From Microbacterium ulmi (GTDB taxonomy: Bacteria > Actinomycetota > Actinomycetes > Actinomycetales > Microbacteriaceae), in contig NZ_JAAOZF010000001.1 in NCBI RefSeq assembly GCF_011759705.1, positions 1,423,152 to 1,487,151 of the forward strand: 64,000 bases of DNA. Reading direction: 5' to 3'. The notes under the pieces are model-generated. The model saw only the letters and a list, made by a program, of their open reading frames with translations, was not told the DNA's origin and searched no databases. Positions 18,000 to 26,637 of the stretch are shown here, piece after piece (within the stretch, counting starts at the first letter, position 1; each line of letters begins with the position of its first letter). The position numbers and the translations under genes were made by a program.

Positions 18000-18607
18000 T
18001 GGTGGAACCTGCAGACACTCCCACCGCGATCCTGGCGTGCGCCGCGGACCTGCTGCGCGAGAACATGTTCGACGACATCTCCTACGGGGCGCTCGGCGAC
18101 GCCGTGGGGGTCTCGGAGCGCACCGTGTACCGGCACTACCCGACGCGGTCGCATCTGCTCGAGGCCCTCGCCAGACGCATCGAGGAGCGGGAGTTCCCGC
18201 TGCGGCCGTTCGTGTCGATCCCTCAGTTCGAGGCGGCCGTCCGCGCACGCTTCCACGACTACGACTCCTCCCCGGCATTCGCCTTCGTGTGCGCCCGCGC
18301 GGCGACCATCTCCCCGACGATCGACGCGGAGCCGGCGTTCCTCTCCCGCGCGATCGAGGCCCTGCTGGCCATCCATGCGCCGACCCTGAACATGCGCGAC
18401 CTGCGACGGCTCACCGCGACGTTCCAGTACTTCGCGTCCGCGCAGTTCTGGGCGCGGATGCGCACGGGCTTCGACATGAGCGCGGACGAAATCGCCGACG
18501 TCTTCGACCGGACCGCCCGCACCGCGCTCGACGCGGCGAGCGCGGGGCGTCCGAGCCGCGCACCGAGCGGGGATGCCTCTCGCACGAACCGCCGGGACGC
18601 CCCGTGA
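17999..18607 (+). CDS. TetR-family regulator (first of tandem pair)
   Basis: A 202-residue protein whose N-terminal helix-turn-helix (ISYGALGDAVGVSERTVYRHYPTRSHLLEAL split over about residues 28-60) is typical of TetR/AcrR. The C-terminal ligand domain is divergent. Its ATG shares one base with the stop of the permease gene (TGATG), so they are coupled. The recognition helix GVSERTVYRHYPTR is close to that of the next gene (GVSERTVFRSYGTR), suggesting duplication. The ligand may be the substrate of the permease (inference). Confidence 0.8.
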   Translation: MVEPADTPTAILACAADLLRENMFDDISYGALGDAVGVSERTVYRHYPTRSHLLEALARRIEEREFPLRPFVSIPQFEAAVRARFHDYDSSPAFAFVCARAATISPTIDAEPAFLSRAIEALLAIHAPTLNMRDLRRLTATFQYFASAQFWARMRTGFDMSADEIADVFDRTARTALDAASAGRPSRAPSGDASRTNRRDAP

Positions 18608-19194
18608 GCGGCCCGCCGTACGCAGGCGAGTCAGAGCTCGAGCAGGAGATGAGCCGGACGCAGGAGGCGATCGTGACGGCCTACGCCGACCTGATCGAGG
18701 AGCTGGGAACCGACGACGTCTCGTTCCGCCTCATCGCGCGGCGCGCGGGCGTGAGCGAGCGGACGGTCTTCCGCAGCTACGGCACCCGGACCGACCTCCT
18801 GCTCGCGACGGCGGCGTGGATCGAGCGCCGGATCTTCACACGAGAGCACTCTCCCTCGGTGTTCGACGCTCCGCTGGCCATCCGCAGCGCGATGCACGCG
18901 TACGCCGAGCGTCCCGAGCTCGCGCACGTCGTCGCGGAGGCCACGATGCGCGGCGTCGCCGGGGCGACGCCCACGCCGCGCCGCGCCGAGCTCGATCAGC
19001 TCCTCGCACAGGAGGCGCCCTCCGTCGACGAGGCCGAGCGGCGCGCCGTGAGCGCTGCGCTCTCGCACATCGACTCCGCGGCCATGTGGGTGTCGCTGCG
19101 CCGCGAGCTGGGCATGGACGCCCGCGACATCGCGGATGCCGCGGCCTGGGCGGCCGAGGCCGTGCTCGACCCGATCAGGGATCGCGTCGGCTGA
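18604..19194 (+). CDS. TetR-family regulator (second of tandem pair)
   Basis: A 196-residue TetR/AcrR protein with helix-turn-helix at about residues 38-65 (FRLIARRAGVSERTVFRSY). The GTG at 18604 overlaps the preceding stop as GTGA. A leader of about 18 residues precedes the domain, so an internal ATG (18649) is an alternative start. Similar recognition helix and length to its neighbour suggest a tandem duplication followed by divergence of the ligand domains. The pair could form heterodimers, which is speculation. Confidence 0.8.
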   Translation: MSGPPYAGESELEQEMSRTQEAIVTAYADLIEELGTDDVSFRLIARRAGVSERTVFRSYGTRTDLLLATAAWIERRIFTREHSPSVFDAPLAIRSAMHAYAERPELAHVVAEATMRGVAGATPTPRRAELDQLLAQEAPSVDEAERRAVSAALSHIDSAAMWVSLRRELGMDARDIADAAAWAAEAVLDPIRDRVG

Positions 19195-19203
19195 GCACGC
19201 GTC

Positions 19204-19881
19204 TCACTCCTCGAGCACCAGGCGGTAGCCCATGCCCTGCTCGGTCACGAGGTGCCGGGGGCGGGCGGGATCGGGCTCGAGCTTCTTGCGCAGCTGAGAG
19301 ATGTAGAGCCGCAGATAGCCCGAGTCCGCGACCTGCTCCGTGCCCCAGATGTCCTTCAGCAGCGTCTCCCTCGCGACGAGGGCGCCCGGCGTGCGTGCGA
19401 GGAACTCCAGCATCCGCCACTCCGTCGGCGTGAGGTGCACGGGCGCGTCGGCTCTGCGCACCTCCTTCGCCGCGAGATCGACGGTCACGTCCCCGAACCG
19501 CACGACGGGCTCGGACGGGTGCGGCGTCGCCCTCCGGCCGAGCGCCCGCACGCGCGCGAGAAGCTCGTCGATCTGGAAGGGCTTCGTGACGTAGTCGTCG
19601 GCTCCGGCATCCAGCGCCTCGACCTTGTCGGCGGAGCCGATGCGTCCCGACACCACGATGATCGGCGCGTCGGTCCAGCTGCGCAGCGCCGCGATGACCC
19701 GCACGCCGTCGAGCCGCGGCATCCCGAGGTCCAGCAGCACGAGATCGGGACGCGTGTGCGCCGCGAGGGCGATCGCGGCGGTGCCGTCGGGCGCGGCCAC
19801 GACCTCGTGCCCGTGGGCTGCGAGCGTGATCCGCAGCGCGCGGACGAGCTGCGGGTCGTCGTCGGCGATGAGGATCCTCAC
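19204..19881 (-). CDS. kdpE: KdpE-like OmpR-family response regulator
   Basis: A 225-residue response regulator. The receiver domain (residues 1-115) has the acidic pocket ADDD, phospho-acceptor Asp in LVLLDLGMP, and the conserved Lys in DDYVTKPF. A winged-helix output domain follows (HLTPTEWRMLEFLARTPGALV, LRLYISQLRKKLEPDP), very like KdpE. It starts at GTG 19881, overlapping the kinase stop. KdpE normally activates kdpFABC, which is not present in this window, so its target may lie elsewhere. Confidence 0.85.
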   Translation of the reverse strand: MRILIADDDPQLVRALRITLAAHGHEVVAAPDGTAAIALAAHTRPDLVLLDLGMPRLDGVRVIAALRSWTDAPIIVVSGRIGSADKVEALDAGADDYVTKPFQIDELLARVRALGRRATPHPSEPVVRFGDVTVDLAAKEVRRADAPVHLTPTEWRMLEFLARTPGALVARETLLKDIWGTEQVADSGYLRLYISQLRKKLEPDPARPRHLVTEQGMGYRLVLEE

Positions 19882-21368
19882 GACGCGTCCGCCGCGACGA
19901 CGGGAGAGGATGCCGCCACCGGCAGCGCGACGACCATCGTGAGGCCGCCGCCCGGGGTGTCCTCCGGGACGAGCGTCCCGCCCATCCCCTCGGTGAACCC
20001 CTTCGAGAGGGCCAGGCCCAGGCCCAGCCCCGTCGTGTTGTCGGTATCGCCCATCCGCTGGAACGGCGCGAACATCTCGTCCTGCCGGTACGGAGGGACG
20101 CCGGGGCCGTGGTCCGCGATGCGCAGCTCGGTCGTGTCTGCGACCCGGCGCGTCGACACGACGACCCGTGCGCCGGCCGGGCTGTGGCGATGCGCGTTGG
20201 CCAGCAGGTTCACGGCGACGCGCTGGAGGAGGACGGCGTCGGCTCGGACGAGCGGAAGCGCAGGATCGAGGGCGAGCTCGACGTCGGCCGGTCCGAGCGA
20301 GAGCTCGTCGAGGGCTGCGAGCAGCACGCCCGCGGCATCGACGGGCGCGAGCGAGACCCCGAGCACGCCGGCCTGCACGCGGCTCACGTCCAGGAGGTCG
20401 GTCACGAGCGCCGTCAGCGTCGCGAGACTCTCGTCGGCCGTGTCGACGAGCTCGCGGCGGTCCTCGGCCGACAGCGGCGGACCGTCTGCGCGAAGGCCGC
20501 CCACGGCGGCCACCGCCGCGGCGAGCGGCCGGCGCAGATCGTGGCTGACCGCCGACAGCAGGGCGCTGCGCACGAGATCGGTCTCGGCGAGCGCGCCGGC
20601 CTCGCGCGCCGCCTCGGCGAGATCGCTGTGCTCGAGCGCGGCGGCGAGCTGTGCGACGATCGCGTCGAGCAGTCGCCGTTGCGAGGCGTCCACATCCGCC
20701 CCGTTCAGCTCCAGGACGGCGCGCACGGCATCCGGCGCTCCCGCGTCGCCGACGGGGATGCGGGTCGTCGTGCCGTCGGGCGCGGGCTCCCCGGCCGCGG
20801 CGACGACGGTCCCGTCTCGGCGCACGAGCCGGACCTGCGACATCCGGAACGCCTCTCGCGTGCTCCCGACGAGAGCGGGGACGGCGCTCTCGCCGCGCAG
20901 GACGCTGCCCGCGACCGTCGCGAGCAGTTCGGACTCGGCTGCCGCGCGCTGCGCGGCGCGCGTGCGGCGGGCCGCCTGGTCGACGACCCAGCTCACGAGC
21001 ACGGCGATCACGATGTAGAGCAGGAGCGACACCGCGTGAGAGGGATCGGCGATCGCGATGTCGTTCAGCGGTGCGACGAGGAGGAAGTCGAGCGTGAGAC
21101 CCGACAGGACGGCGGCGAACAGCGCCGGCCAGATGCCGCCGATGAGGGCGACCACCACGACGAGGAGCTGGTAGGCCAGCACGTCGGCCGTAATCGTGTC
21201 GTCGCGTCTCACGCTGAACAGGAGCCACGACAGCAGCGGCCCGCCCAGGATCGCGACGGCGAAGCCCAGGACGCGGCGCCGGACGCTCAGCGCCCCGCCG
21301 CGCACGCGCAGCATCTCGAACGCCGTGCCGACGCCGGGTGCCCCCACGCGCCGCTCCCGCTTTGCCAC
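19878..21368 (-). CDS. KdpD-like sensor histidine kinase lacking the N-terminal KdpD/Usp domains
   Basis: A 496-residue membrane kinase. A DUF4118-type block of four hydrophobic segments (about residues 30-125) is followed by a GAF-like region. Then come a phospho-acceptor helix with His in AVSHDLRRPL and an HATPase domain (NLLANAHRHSP, DHGPGVP, GLGLGLALSKG). KdpD proteins are usually about 850-900 residues with an N-terminal KdpD plus universal-stress domain; both are absent here. It sits 16 bases after sufU and overlaps kdpE. It could sense potassium or turgor like KdpD, but the truncated input leaves that open. Confidence 0.82.
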   Translation of the reverse strand: MAKRERRVGAPGVGTAFEMLRVRGGALSVRRRVLGFAVAILGGPLLSWLLFSVRRDDTITADVLAYQLLVVVVALIGGIWPALFAAVLSGLTLDFLLVAPLNDIAIADPSHAVSLLLYIVIAVLVSWVVDQAARRTRAAQRAAAESELLATVAGSVLRGESAVPALVGSTREAFRMSQVRLVRRDGTVVAAAGEPAPDGTTTRIPVGDAGAPDAVRAVLELNGADVDASQRRLLDAIVAQLAAALEHSDLAEAAREAGALAETDLVRSALLSAVSHDLRRPLAAAVAAVGGLRADGPPLSAEDRRELVDTADESLATLTALVTDLLDVSRVQAGVLGVSLAPVDAAGVLLAALDELSLGPADVELALDPALPLVRADAVLLQRVAVNLLANAHRHSPAGARVVVSTRRVADTTELRIADHGPGVPPYRQDEMFAPFQRMGDTDNTTGLGLGLALSKGFTEGMGGTLVPEDTPGGGLTMVVALPVAASSPVVAADAS

Positions 21369-21384
21369 TGCGCCCCCGGCCGGC

Positions 21385-21843
21385 TCAGGCCCGCGAGAGC
21401 GCGTCCTCGAACGCGACCCATGCGAGCATCGCGCACTTCACCCGGGCGGTGTACTTCGACACCCCCGACAGGGCGGCGGCATCCCCGAACTCGTCCTCGT
21501 CGAGCAGGACGGTGCCGCGAGAGCGCAGCGCCTCGCGGAAGTGGTTGACGAGGACGGATGCCTCGCCCCGCGGCAGCTCGCGGACGACGCCGTCCGGGTC
21601 CTTCGCGACGAGCTCGGCGAGCATCGACGCCGACGCCTGCGAGATCGAGCATCCCGCGCCCTCCCACGTCACATCGCGCACGACGTCGCCGTCGACGCGG
21701 ACGCGCACCTCGATCTCGTCGCCGCAGATGGGATTGCGCTGGTGCGAGCTGGCCGTCGCGCCCTCCTCGGGGGCGAGGCCGAACCCCACGCGGCGCTTCG
21801 CGTGGTCGAGGATGAGCTCCTGATACAGCGCGTCGAGGCTCAT
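21385..21843 (-). CDS. sufU: Iron-sulfur cluster scaffold/sulfur acceptor SufU
   Basis: A 152-residue IscU-like protein. Conserved residues include NPICGDEIEV, GAGCSISQASASML and VKCAMLAW, giving the three Cys and an Asp that bind zinc in Gram-positive SufU. SufU accepts sulfur from SufS for cluster assembly. ATG 21843 overlaps the sufS stop. The insert GVSKYTARVKC between the second and third Cys is typical of SufU. No sufBCD genes are near, so the pair is separated from the rest of the SUF machinery. Confidence 0.92.
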   Translation of the reverse strand: MSLDALYQELILDHAKRRVGFGLAPEEGATASSHQRNPICGDEIEVRVRVDGDVVRDVTWEGAGCSISQASASMLAELVAKDPDGVVRELPRGEASVLVNHFREALRSRGTVLLDEDEFGDAAALSGVSKYTARVKCAMLAWVAFEDALSRA

Positions 21844-23108
21844 CGCGCGACTCCGAAGAACGAGCGGATGCCCGACACGGCGTCGAGGAAGGCGTCGACG
21901 TCGGACGCGGAGTTGTAGAGCGCGGCGCTCGCGCGCACCGATGCCGTCATGCCGAAGCGGCGGTGCAGCGGCTGTGCGCAGTGGTGGCCGACGCGCACCG
22001 CGATGCCCCGCGCGTCGAGGAACTGCCCGGCATCGTGCGCGTGCACCCCGTCGACCTCGAACGCGCACAGCGCGACCCGCTCGGCGCCGTCGGCGTCGCC
22101 GAGGAGGCGGATGCCGGGGATCTCGCGCAGACCCGCACGCATGCGCTGCTCGAGCGCCGTCTCGTGCGCGTGGACGGCGTCCATCCCGATGCCGTCGAGG
22201 TAGCGGACGGCCGCGGCGAGCCCGATGGCCTGCGAGACGGGCTGCGTGCCCGCCTCGAACCGCTGCGGCGGCGGAAGGTACTCGGCCTCGTCGAGCGTGA
22301 CGGTCGTGATCATCGACCCGCCCGTGAGGAACGGAGGAAGCGCCTCCAGCACGTCGCCGCGCCCGTAGAGGCCCCCGATGGCGTACGGCCCGAGCATCTT
22401 GTGACCCGAGAACACGGCGAGGTCGACGTCGAGCGCAGGCAGGTCGAGGGGGACGTGCGGCGCGGACTGGCACGCGTCGAGCACCGTGAGGGCTCCGGCA
22501 TCCCTCGCGAGCGCGACGAGGGCCGCGACCGGGTTGACGATCCCGAGAACGTTCGACACGTGCGGGAACGCGACGACGCGTGTGCGGGCGCCGATGATCT
22601 CGGCGGCGCCGTCGAGATCGAGGGTGCCGTCGTCGCGGACGGGGATGTGCCGCAGCACGGCGCCCGTGCGGGCGGCGAGCTCCTGCCACGGGATGAGGTT
22701 CGCGTGGTGCTCGGTCTCGGTCACGACGAGCTCGTCGCCCGGCCTCAGGGCGAACCGGGCGCTGGCGGGAGCGCCGCGCCCGAGCGACGCGTTGCCGAGG
22801 GAGTACGCGACGAGATTGAGGCCCGCCGTCGCGCCGCTCGTCCACACGAGCTGCTCGGGGGCCGCCCGGACGAACCCGGCGACGGTCTCGCGGGCCTCTT
22901 CGAACAGGACGGTCGCCTCGGCGGCGAGCGTGTGCGCGCCGCGGTGCACGGCCGCGTTGGCGGAGGTGAGGAATCCGACCTCGGCGTCGATGACGGCCTG
23001 CGGCTTCTGGCTCGTCGCGGCGGAGTCGAGATAGACGAGCCCGTCGTGGGAGGCCAGGAGCGGGAAGTCCGCCTTGAGGGCCGTCGCGTCGAGGGTCGTG
23101 GAGCTCAT
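21840..23108 (-). CDS. sufS: Cysteine desulfurase SufS
   Basis: A 422-residue type II cysteine desulfurase, a pyridoxal-phosphate enzyme that mobilises sulfur from cysteine. The PLP lysine is in FSGHKMLGP and the active-site Cys in VGHHCAQPLHRRFG. TETEHHANLIPW is a conserved PLP block. Protein length is normal. A -10-like TAGCCT (minus strand, 23120-23115) ends six bases before the ATG, so the transcript may be leaderless. It is coupled to sufU. Confidence 0.93.
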   Translation of the reverse strand: MSSTTLDATALKADFPLLASHDGLVYLDSAATSQKPQAVIDAEVGFLTSANAAVHRGAHTLAAEATVLFEEARETVAGFVRAAPEQLVWTSGATAGLNLVAYSLGNASLGRGAPASARFALRPGDELVVTETEHHANLIPWQELAARTGAVLRHIPVRDDGTLDLDGAAEIIGARTRVVAFPHVSNVLGIVNPVAALVALARDAGALTVLDACQSAPHVPLDLPALDVDLAVFSGHKMLGPYAIGGLYGRGDVLEALPPFLTGGSMITTVTLDEAEYLPPPQRFEAGTQPVSQAIGLAAAVRYLDGIGMDAVHAHETALEQRMRAGLREIPGIRLLGDADGAERVALCAFEVDGVHAHDAGQFLDARGIAVRVGHHCAQPLHRRFGMTASVRASAALYNSASDVDAFLDAVSGIRSFFGVAR

Positions 23109-23114
23109 CCATCC

Positions 23115-23120
23115 AGGCTA
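23115..23120 (-). promoter_or_regulatory. Candidate -10 for a leaderless sufS transcript
   Basis: TAGCCT on the minus strand, followed by six bases and the sufS ATG at 23108. No Shine-Dalgarno sequence fits between them. It matches the spacing seen at several other genes in this window. Confidence 0.4.
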
Positions 23121-23163
23121 CGCGGGATGCCGCGCCCCCGGGCCGGCGGACCTCCGTCGCATG

Positions 23164-25263
23164 TCACGGCCCTTCGAGGCTCGACCTCTCCGTGATCGAG
23201 ACCGGGCCGGTCGCGGGCTCGAACGGCTGACCCGCCCGCTCCTGTCCGGGAAGCGGCCGCGACCGGCGTCCGTAGATGAGCTCGGACGAGTCGAGCAGCC
23301 ACGGCACGAGCGTGATCGTGACGCCGTGGATCAGCATGAGCTGCTGCGCGATGCGCCGTGCGCGCCGGTTGTGCAGGAGCGTCTCCCACCAGTGGCCGAC
23401 GATGTACTGGGGCAGGTACACGGTCACGACCGACGCGCCGTGCTTCTCGCGGTACTGCGTGATGAACTCGGCGATGGGCTGCGCGTAGTACCGGTACGGA
23501 GAGTCGATGATCGCGAGGGGGACCGGCATCCCGTGCTCCTTCCACTCCCGCTGCAGCGCGTCGGTGTCGGACTTCGTGACGCTGACGTGGATCGCGAGCG
23601 TCTTGTCGTGCTTCGCCGCGAGGGCGTAGTCGATCGCCTTCGCGACGGGCTTCTGCAGGCGATTGACGAGGATGAGCGCGAGATCGCCCGTCGAGCCGAA
23701 GCGGGTCCGGTCGTCCATCGCGATCTCGTGCTCGACATCCCGGTAGTACCGGTTCACGCCGATCATGAGCGTCGCGATGATCGGGATGGCGAGGAAGACG
23801 AGCCATGCGCCGTGCGTGAACTTCGTGATCGTGACGATGACGAGCACGAGGACGGTCAGCGTCGCGCCGATCGAGTTGATGACGAGACCCTTGCGCAGGG
23901 CGAAGGTCTCGGCCCGCACGGCCTCCTCGGCCCTGGCCGCCTTCGAGAACCCGCGGATCTGGCCGAGCCCGCGCAGCCAGTGCCGGATCATGCCGATCTG
24001 CCCGAGCGAGAACGAGACGAAGACGCCGATGATGTATAGCTGGATGAGGTTCGTGAGGTTGGCCTGGTAGACGACCAGCACGGCGATCGCGACGATGCCC
24101 AGGATGATCATGCCGTTCGAGTACACGAGGCGGTCGCCCCGCGTGTTGAGCGCCTTCGGGGCGTAGCCGTCCCGCGCGAGCACCGAGCCCAGCAGCGGGA
24201 ACCCGTTGAACGCCGTGTTCGCGGCCAGGAGCAGGACGCACGCCGTCGCCGCCTGCACGATGAAGAACGGGATCGAGCCTGCGCCGAACGTCGCGGCCGC
24301 GACCTGCGCCATGAGACTCGGCTGCACGAGGCTCTCGCAGTCGAAGCCGACGAGGTGGCAGGGGTTCTCGGCGTAGTGCACGCCCGAGACGAGCGCGATC
24401 GTCGTCAGCCCCGCGAACAGCAGGATCGCGATCGTCCCCATGAGGGTCAGCGTGGTCTGGGCGTTGCGGATCTTGGGCCTGCGGAACGCCTGGATGCCGT
24501 TCGAGACCGCCTCGACTCCCGTGAGGGCGGAGCATCCGCTCGAGAAGGCCCGGAGCACGAGGAGGATGACCGCGACCTGTGTGAGGTCGTCCGCCTGCAC
24601 GGCGAACCCGGCGCTCGAGGCGACGGGCGGATCGCCCAGGGCCCACCGGACCAGCCCGACGACGATCATGACGCCGACCGAGCCGATGAACACGTACGTC
24701 GGGATCGCGAAGGCGCGGGACGCCTCGCGCACTCCCCGCAGGTTCACGATGACGACCAGGACGACGAACCCCACGGCGAGCTCGACCCGGACGGGGTCCA
24801 GCGACGGGATCGCCGAGATGATGTTGTCGACTCCCGAGGCGACCGACACCGCGACGGTGAGGACGTAGTCGACCAGGAGTGCGGCGGCGACCACGACGCC
24901 GGGCACCTCGCCGAGGTTCGTGCGGGCGACCTCGTAGTCTCCGCCGCCGGACGGGTACGCCTTGACGAGCTGCCGGTAGCTCAGCACCACGACGACGAGG
25001 AGGACGATGACGGCGGCTGCGACCCATGGGCTGAACGCGAGGAACGCCGTGCCGCCCACGAGCAGGATCATGAGCAGCTCCTGCGGAGCGTACGCGACGG
25101 AGGAGAGCGCGTCCGACGCGAAGATCGGCAGTGCCATGCGCTTCTGCAGCAGGTGCTCGTCGGCGTGCTCGGAGGAGAGAGGATCGCCGATCAGGAGGCG
25201 TTTCGCGATCGGTGTCTCGGTGATCGGCGCGTCTGTTGCCTGGTCGCGGCTGTCGTTCGTCAC
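23164..25263 (-). CDS. KimA-like APC-superfamily potassium transporter
   Basis: A 699-residue membrane protein with about twelve hydrophobic segments and a soluble C-terminal part of about 200 residues. The stretch ALPIFASDALSSVAYAPQEL near residue 45 is close to that of the Bacillus KimA (YdaO) potassium importer family, as is the large cytosolic tail. Family knowledge: KimA proteins import K+ with protons and are inhibited by cyclic di-AMP. Generic amino acid permease is the fallback annotation. The start is GTG 25263. TAGAAT (minus strand, 25292-25287) is a good -10. It lies upstream of sufSU and the KdpDE-like pair on the same strand, which supports a potassium link. Confidence 0.72.
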   Translation of the reverse strand: MTNDSRDQATDAPITETPIAKRLLIGDPLSSEHADEHLLQKRMALPIFASDALSSVAYAPQELLMILLVGGTAFLAFSPWVAAAVIVLLVVVVLSYRQLVKAYPSGGGDYEVARTNLGEVPGVVVAAALLVDYVLTVAVSVASGVDNIISAIPSLDPVRVELAVGFVVLVVIVNLRGVREASRAFAIPTYVFIGSVGVMIVVGLVRWALGDPPVASSAGFAVQADDLTQVAVILLVLRAFSSGCSALTGVEAVSNGIQAFRRPKIRNAQTTLTLMGTIAILLFAGLTTIALVSGVHYAENPCHLVGFDCESLVQPSLMAQVAAATFGAGSIPFFIVQAATACVLLLAANTAFNGFPLLGSVLARDGYAPKALNTRGDRLVYSNGMIILGIVAIAVLVVYQANLTNLIQLYIIGVFVSFSLGQIGMIRHWLRGLGQIRGFSKAARAEEAVRAETFALRKGLVINSIGATLTVLVLVIVTITKFTHGAWLVFLAIPIIATLMIGVNRYYRDVEHEIAMDDRTRFGSTGDLALILVNRLQKPVAKAIDYALAAKHDKTLAIHVSVTKSDTDALQREWKEHGMPVPLAIIDSPYRYYAQPIAEFITQYREKHGASVVTVYLPQYIVGHWWETLLHNRRARRIAQQLMLIHGVTITLVPWLLDSSELIYGRRSRPLPGQERAGQPFEPATGPVSITERSSLEGP

Positions 25264-25366
25264 GGCGGGCGATGTTACCTGTGGGGATTCTATGGGGCCG
25301 GGTCCGGACGGGGATCCTCACGAAATCCTTACGGCCGCCGCCCTCCCGGCGCTCGCCGCGACGCGT

Positions 25367-26581
25367 TCAGGCGAGGAACTCGCGAGCCGCGACGACCAGA
25401 GCATCGACCCCGCGCTCGATCGTCGGGTGGAGGACGGGCGCGAAGTACGGCGAGTGGTTGGTGGGGATGTCGGACGCGATGCGGTCCGCCGCGAGGGCGG
25501 CCGCGTAGACGGCCGGGTCGACGCCGCCCCAGAACCAGAACACGAGCGGCACTCCCGCCTCCCGGGCGAACCACGAGACGTCCTCCGATCCCGTGAACAT
25601 GCCGGGGTCGACGACGGTTCCCTCGCCGAAGGCCCTGTCGAACGCGAGGGTCAGTCGCGCGGTCGCATGGACGTCGTTGATCGTCGGGGGGAGCGTGTGG
25701 TCGACGTCGATGACCGGCGGCTCGTCGGCACCGGATGCCGCGGCCTCCGCCCGCACGACGCGCTCGACCTTCGCGAGCACGCGCTCACGCGCCGCGTCGT
25801 CGGGGTACCGAAGGCTCAGCTCGAGCCGGGCCTCGGCGGGGATGATGTTGTGCTTGAGTCCCGCGTGGATGGAGCCGACCGTCACGACCGCGACGTCCCG
25901 GGGGTCGACCTCGCGCGACACGATCGTCTGCAGCCGCATGACGGTCGCCGCCGCCATGACGACGGGGTCGATCGTCGCGTGCGGGCGTGAGCCGTGCCCG
26001 CCGCGGCCGAGGAGCGTCACGGTCAGGGCGTCGGATGCGGCCATCTGGGTTCCCGAGCGCACGCCGATCGTGCCGGCGGGCAGCGGGGTGACGTGCTGGC
26101 CGAGCACGATGTCGGGCCTGGGGAAGCGGTCGAGCACGCCGTCGGCGATCATCGCCCGCGCACCCGCGCCGTGCTCCTCGGCGGGCTGGAAGACGGCCAC
26201 GACCGTGCCCGACCACGTGTCCGTCGCGCTCGCGAGTCGTTCGAGGGCTCCCAGCAGCGCCGTCACGTGCAGGTCGTGGCCGCATGCGTGCATGACGGGG
26301 ACGTCGTTGCCCGCGGGATCCGTGCCCCGTGCCGTCGATGCGTACTCGAGGCCCGTGAGCTCTCGCACGGGCAGCCCGTCCATGTCGGCGCGCAGCCATA
26401 CGACGGGCCCCTCGCCGTTGCGGACGACCGCCGCGATCCCGGTCCTGCCGATGCCCTCCTCGAACTCGATGCCGAGCTCGGCGAGGTGCCGCGCGACGAC
26501 CCCCGCCGTGCGGGTCTCCTGGAAGGACAGCTCGGGATGCCGGTGCAGGTCGACGTACAGGGCTTCGAGGTCGATCGTCAT
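25367..26581 (-). CDS. M20D-family amidohydrolase (hippurate/indole-acetyl-amino acid hydrolase-like)
   Basis: A 404-residue metalloaminoacylase-type enzyme. The metal site is visible as HACGHDLHVTALLGA, the general base in FQPAEEHGAGA, and later ligands in GGHGSRPH and FTGSEDVSWF. The dimerisation insert spans about residues 175-290. Family members hydrolyse N-acyl amino acids; the real substrate is not evident. A -10-like TAGGCT (minus strand, 26593-26588) ends six bases before the ATG, so it may be leaderless. The adjacent genes for alpha-glucoside use offer no clear pathway link. Confidence 0.88.
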   Translation of the reverse strand: MTIDLEALYVDLHRHPELSFQETRTAGVVARHLAELGIEFEEGIGRTGIAAVVRNGEGPVVWLRADMDGLPVRELTGLEYASTARGTDPAGNDVPVMHACGHDLHVTALLGALERLASATDTWSGTVVAVFQPAEEHGAGARAMIADGVLDRFPRPDIVLGQHVTPLPAGTIGVRSGTQMAASDALTVTLLGRGGHGSRPHATIDPVVMAAATVMRLQTIVSREVDPRDVAVVTVGSIHAGLKHNIIPAEARLELSLRYPDDAARERVLAKVERVVRAEAAASGADEPPVIDVDHTLPPTINDVHATARLTLAFDRAFGEGTVVDPGMFTGSEDVSWFAREAGVPLVFWFWGGVDPAVYAAALAADRIASDIPTNHSPYFAPVLHPTIERGVDALVVAAREFLA

Positions 26582-26637
26582 GCGGAGAGCCTACGCGGGC
26601 CGCGGCATCCGTCCTCTCCTTGGCCGGTCCGCCCGCG

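Noticed and set aside
25264..25366. Cyclic di-AMP (ydaO) riboswitch before the KimA-like gene
   Set aside because: The gap is only about 100 bases, the likely -10 (TAGAAT) leaves a leader of about 17 bases, and no riboswitch core is visible.
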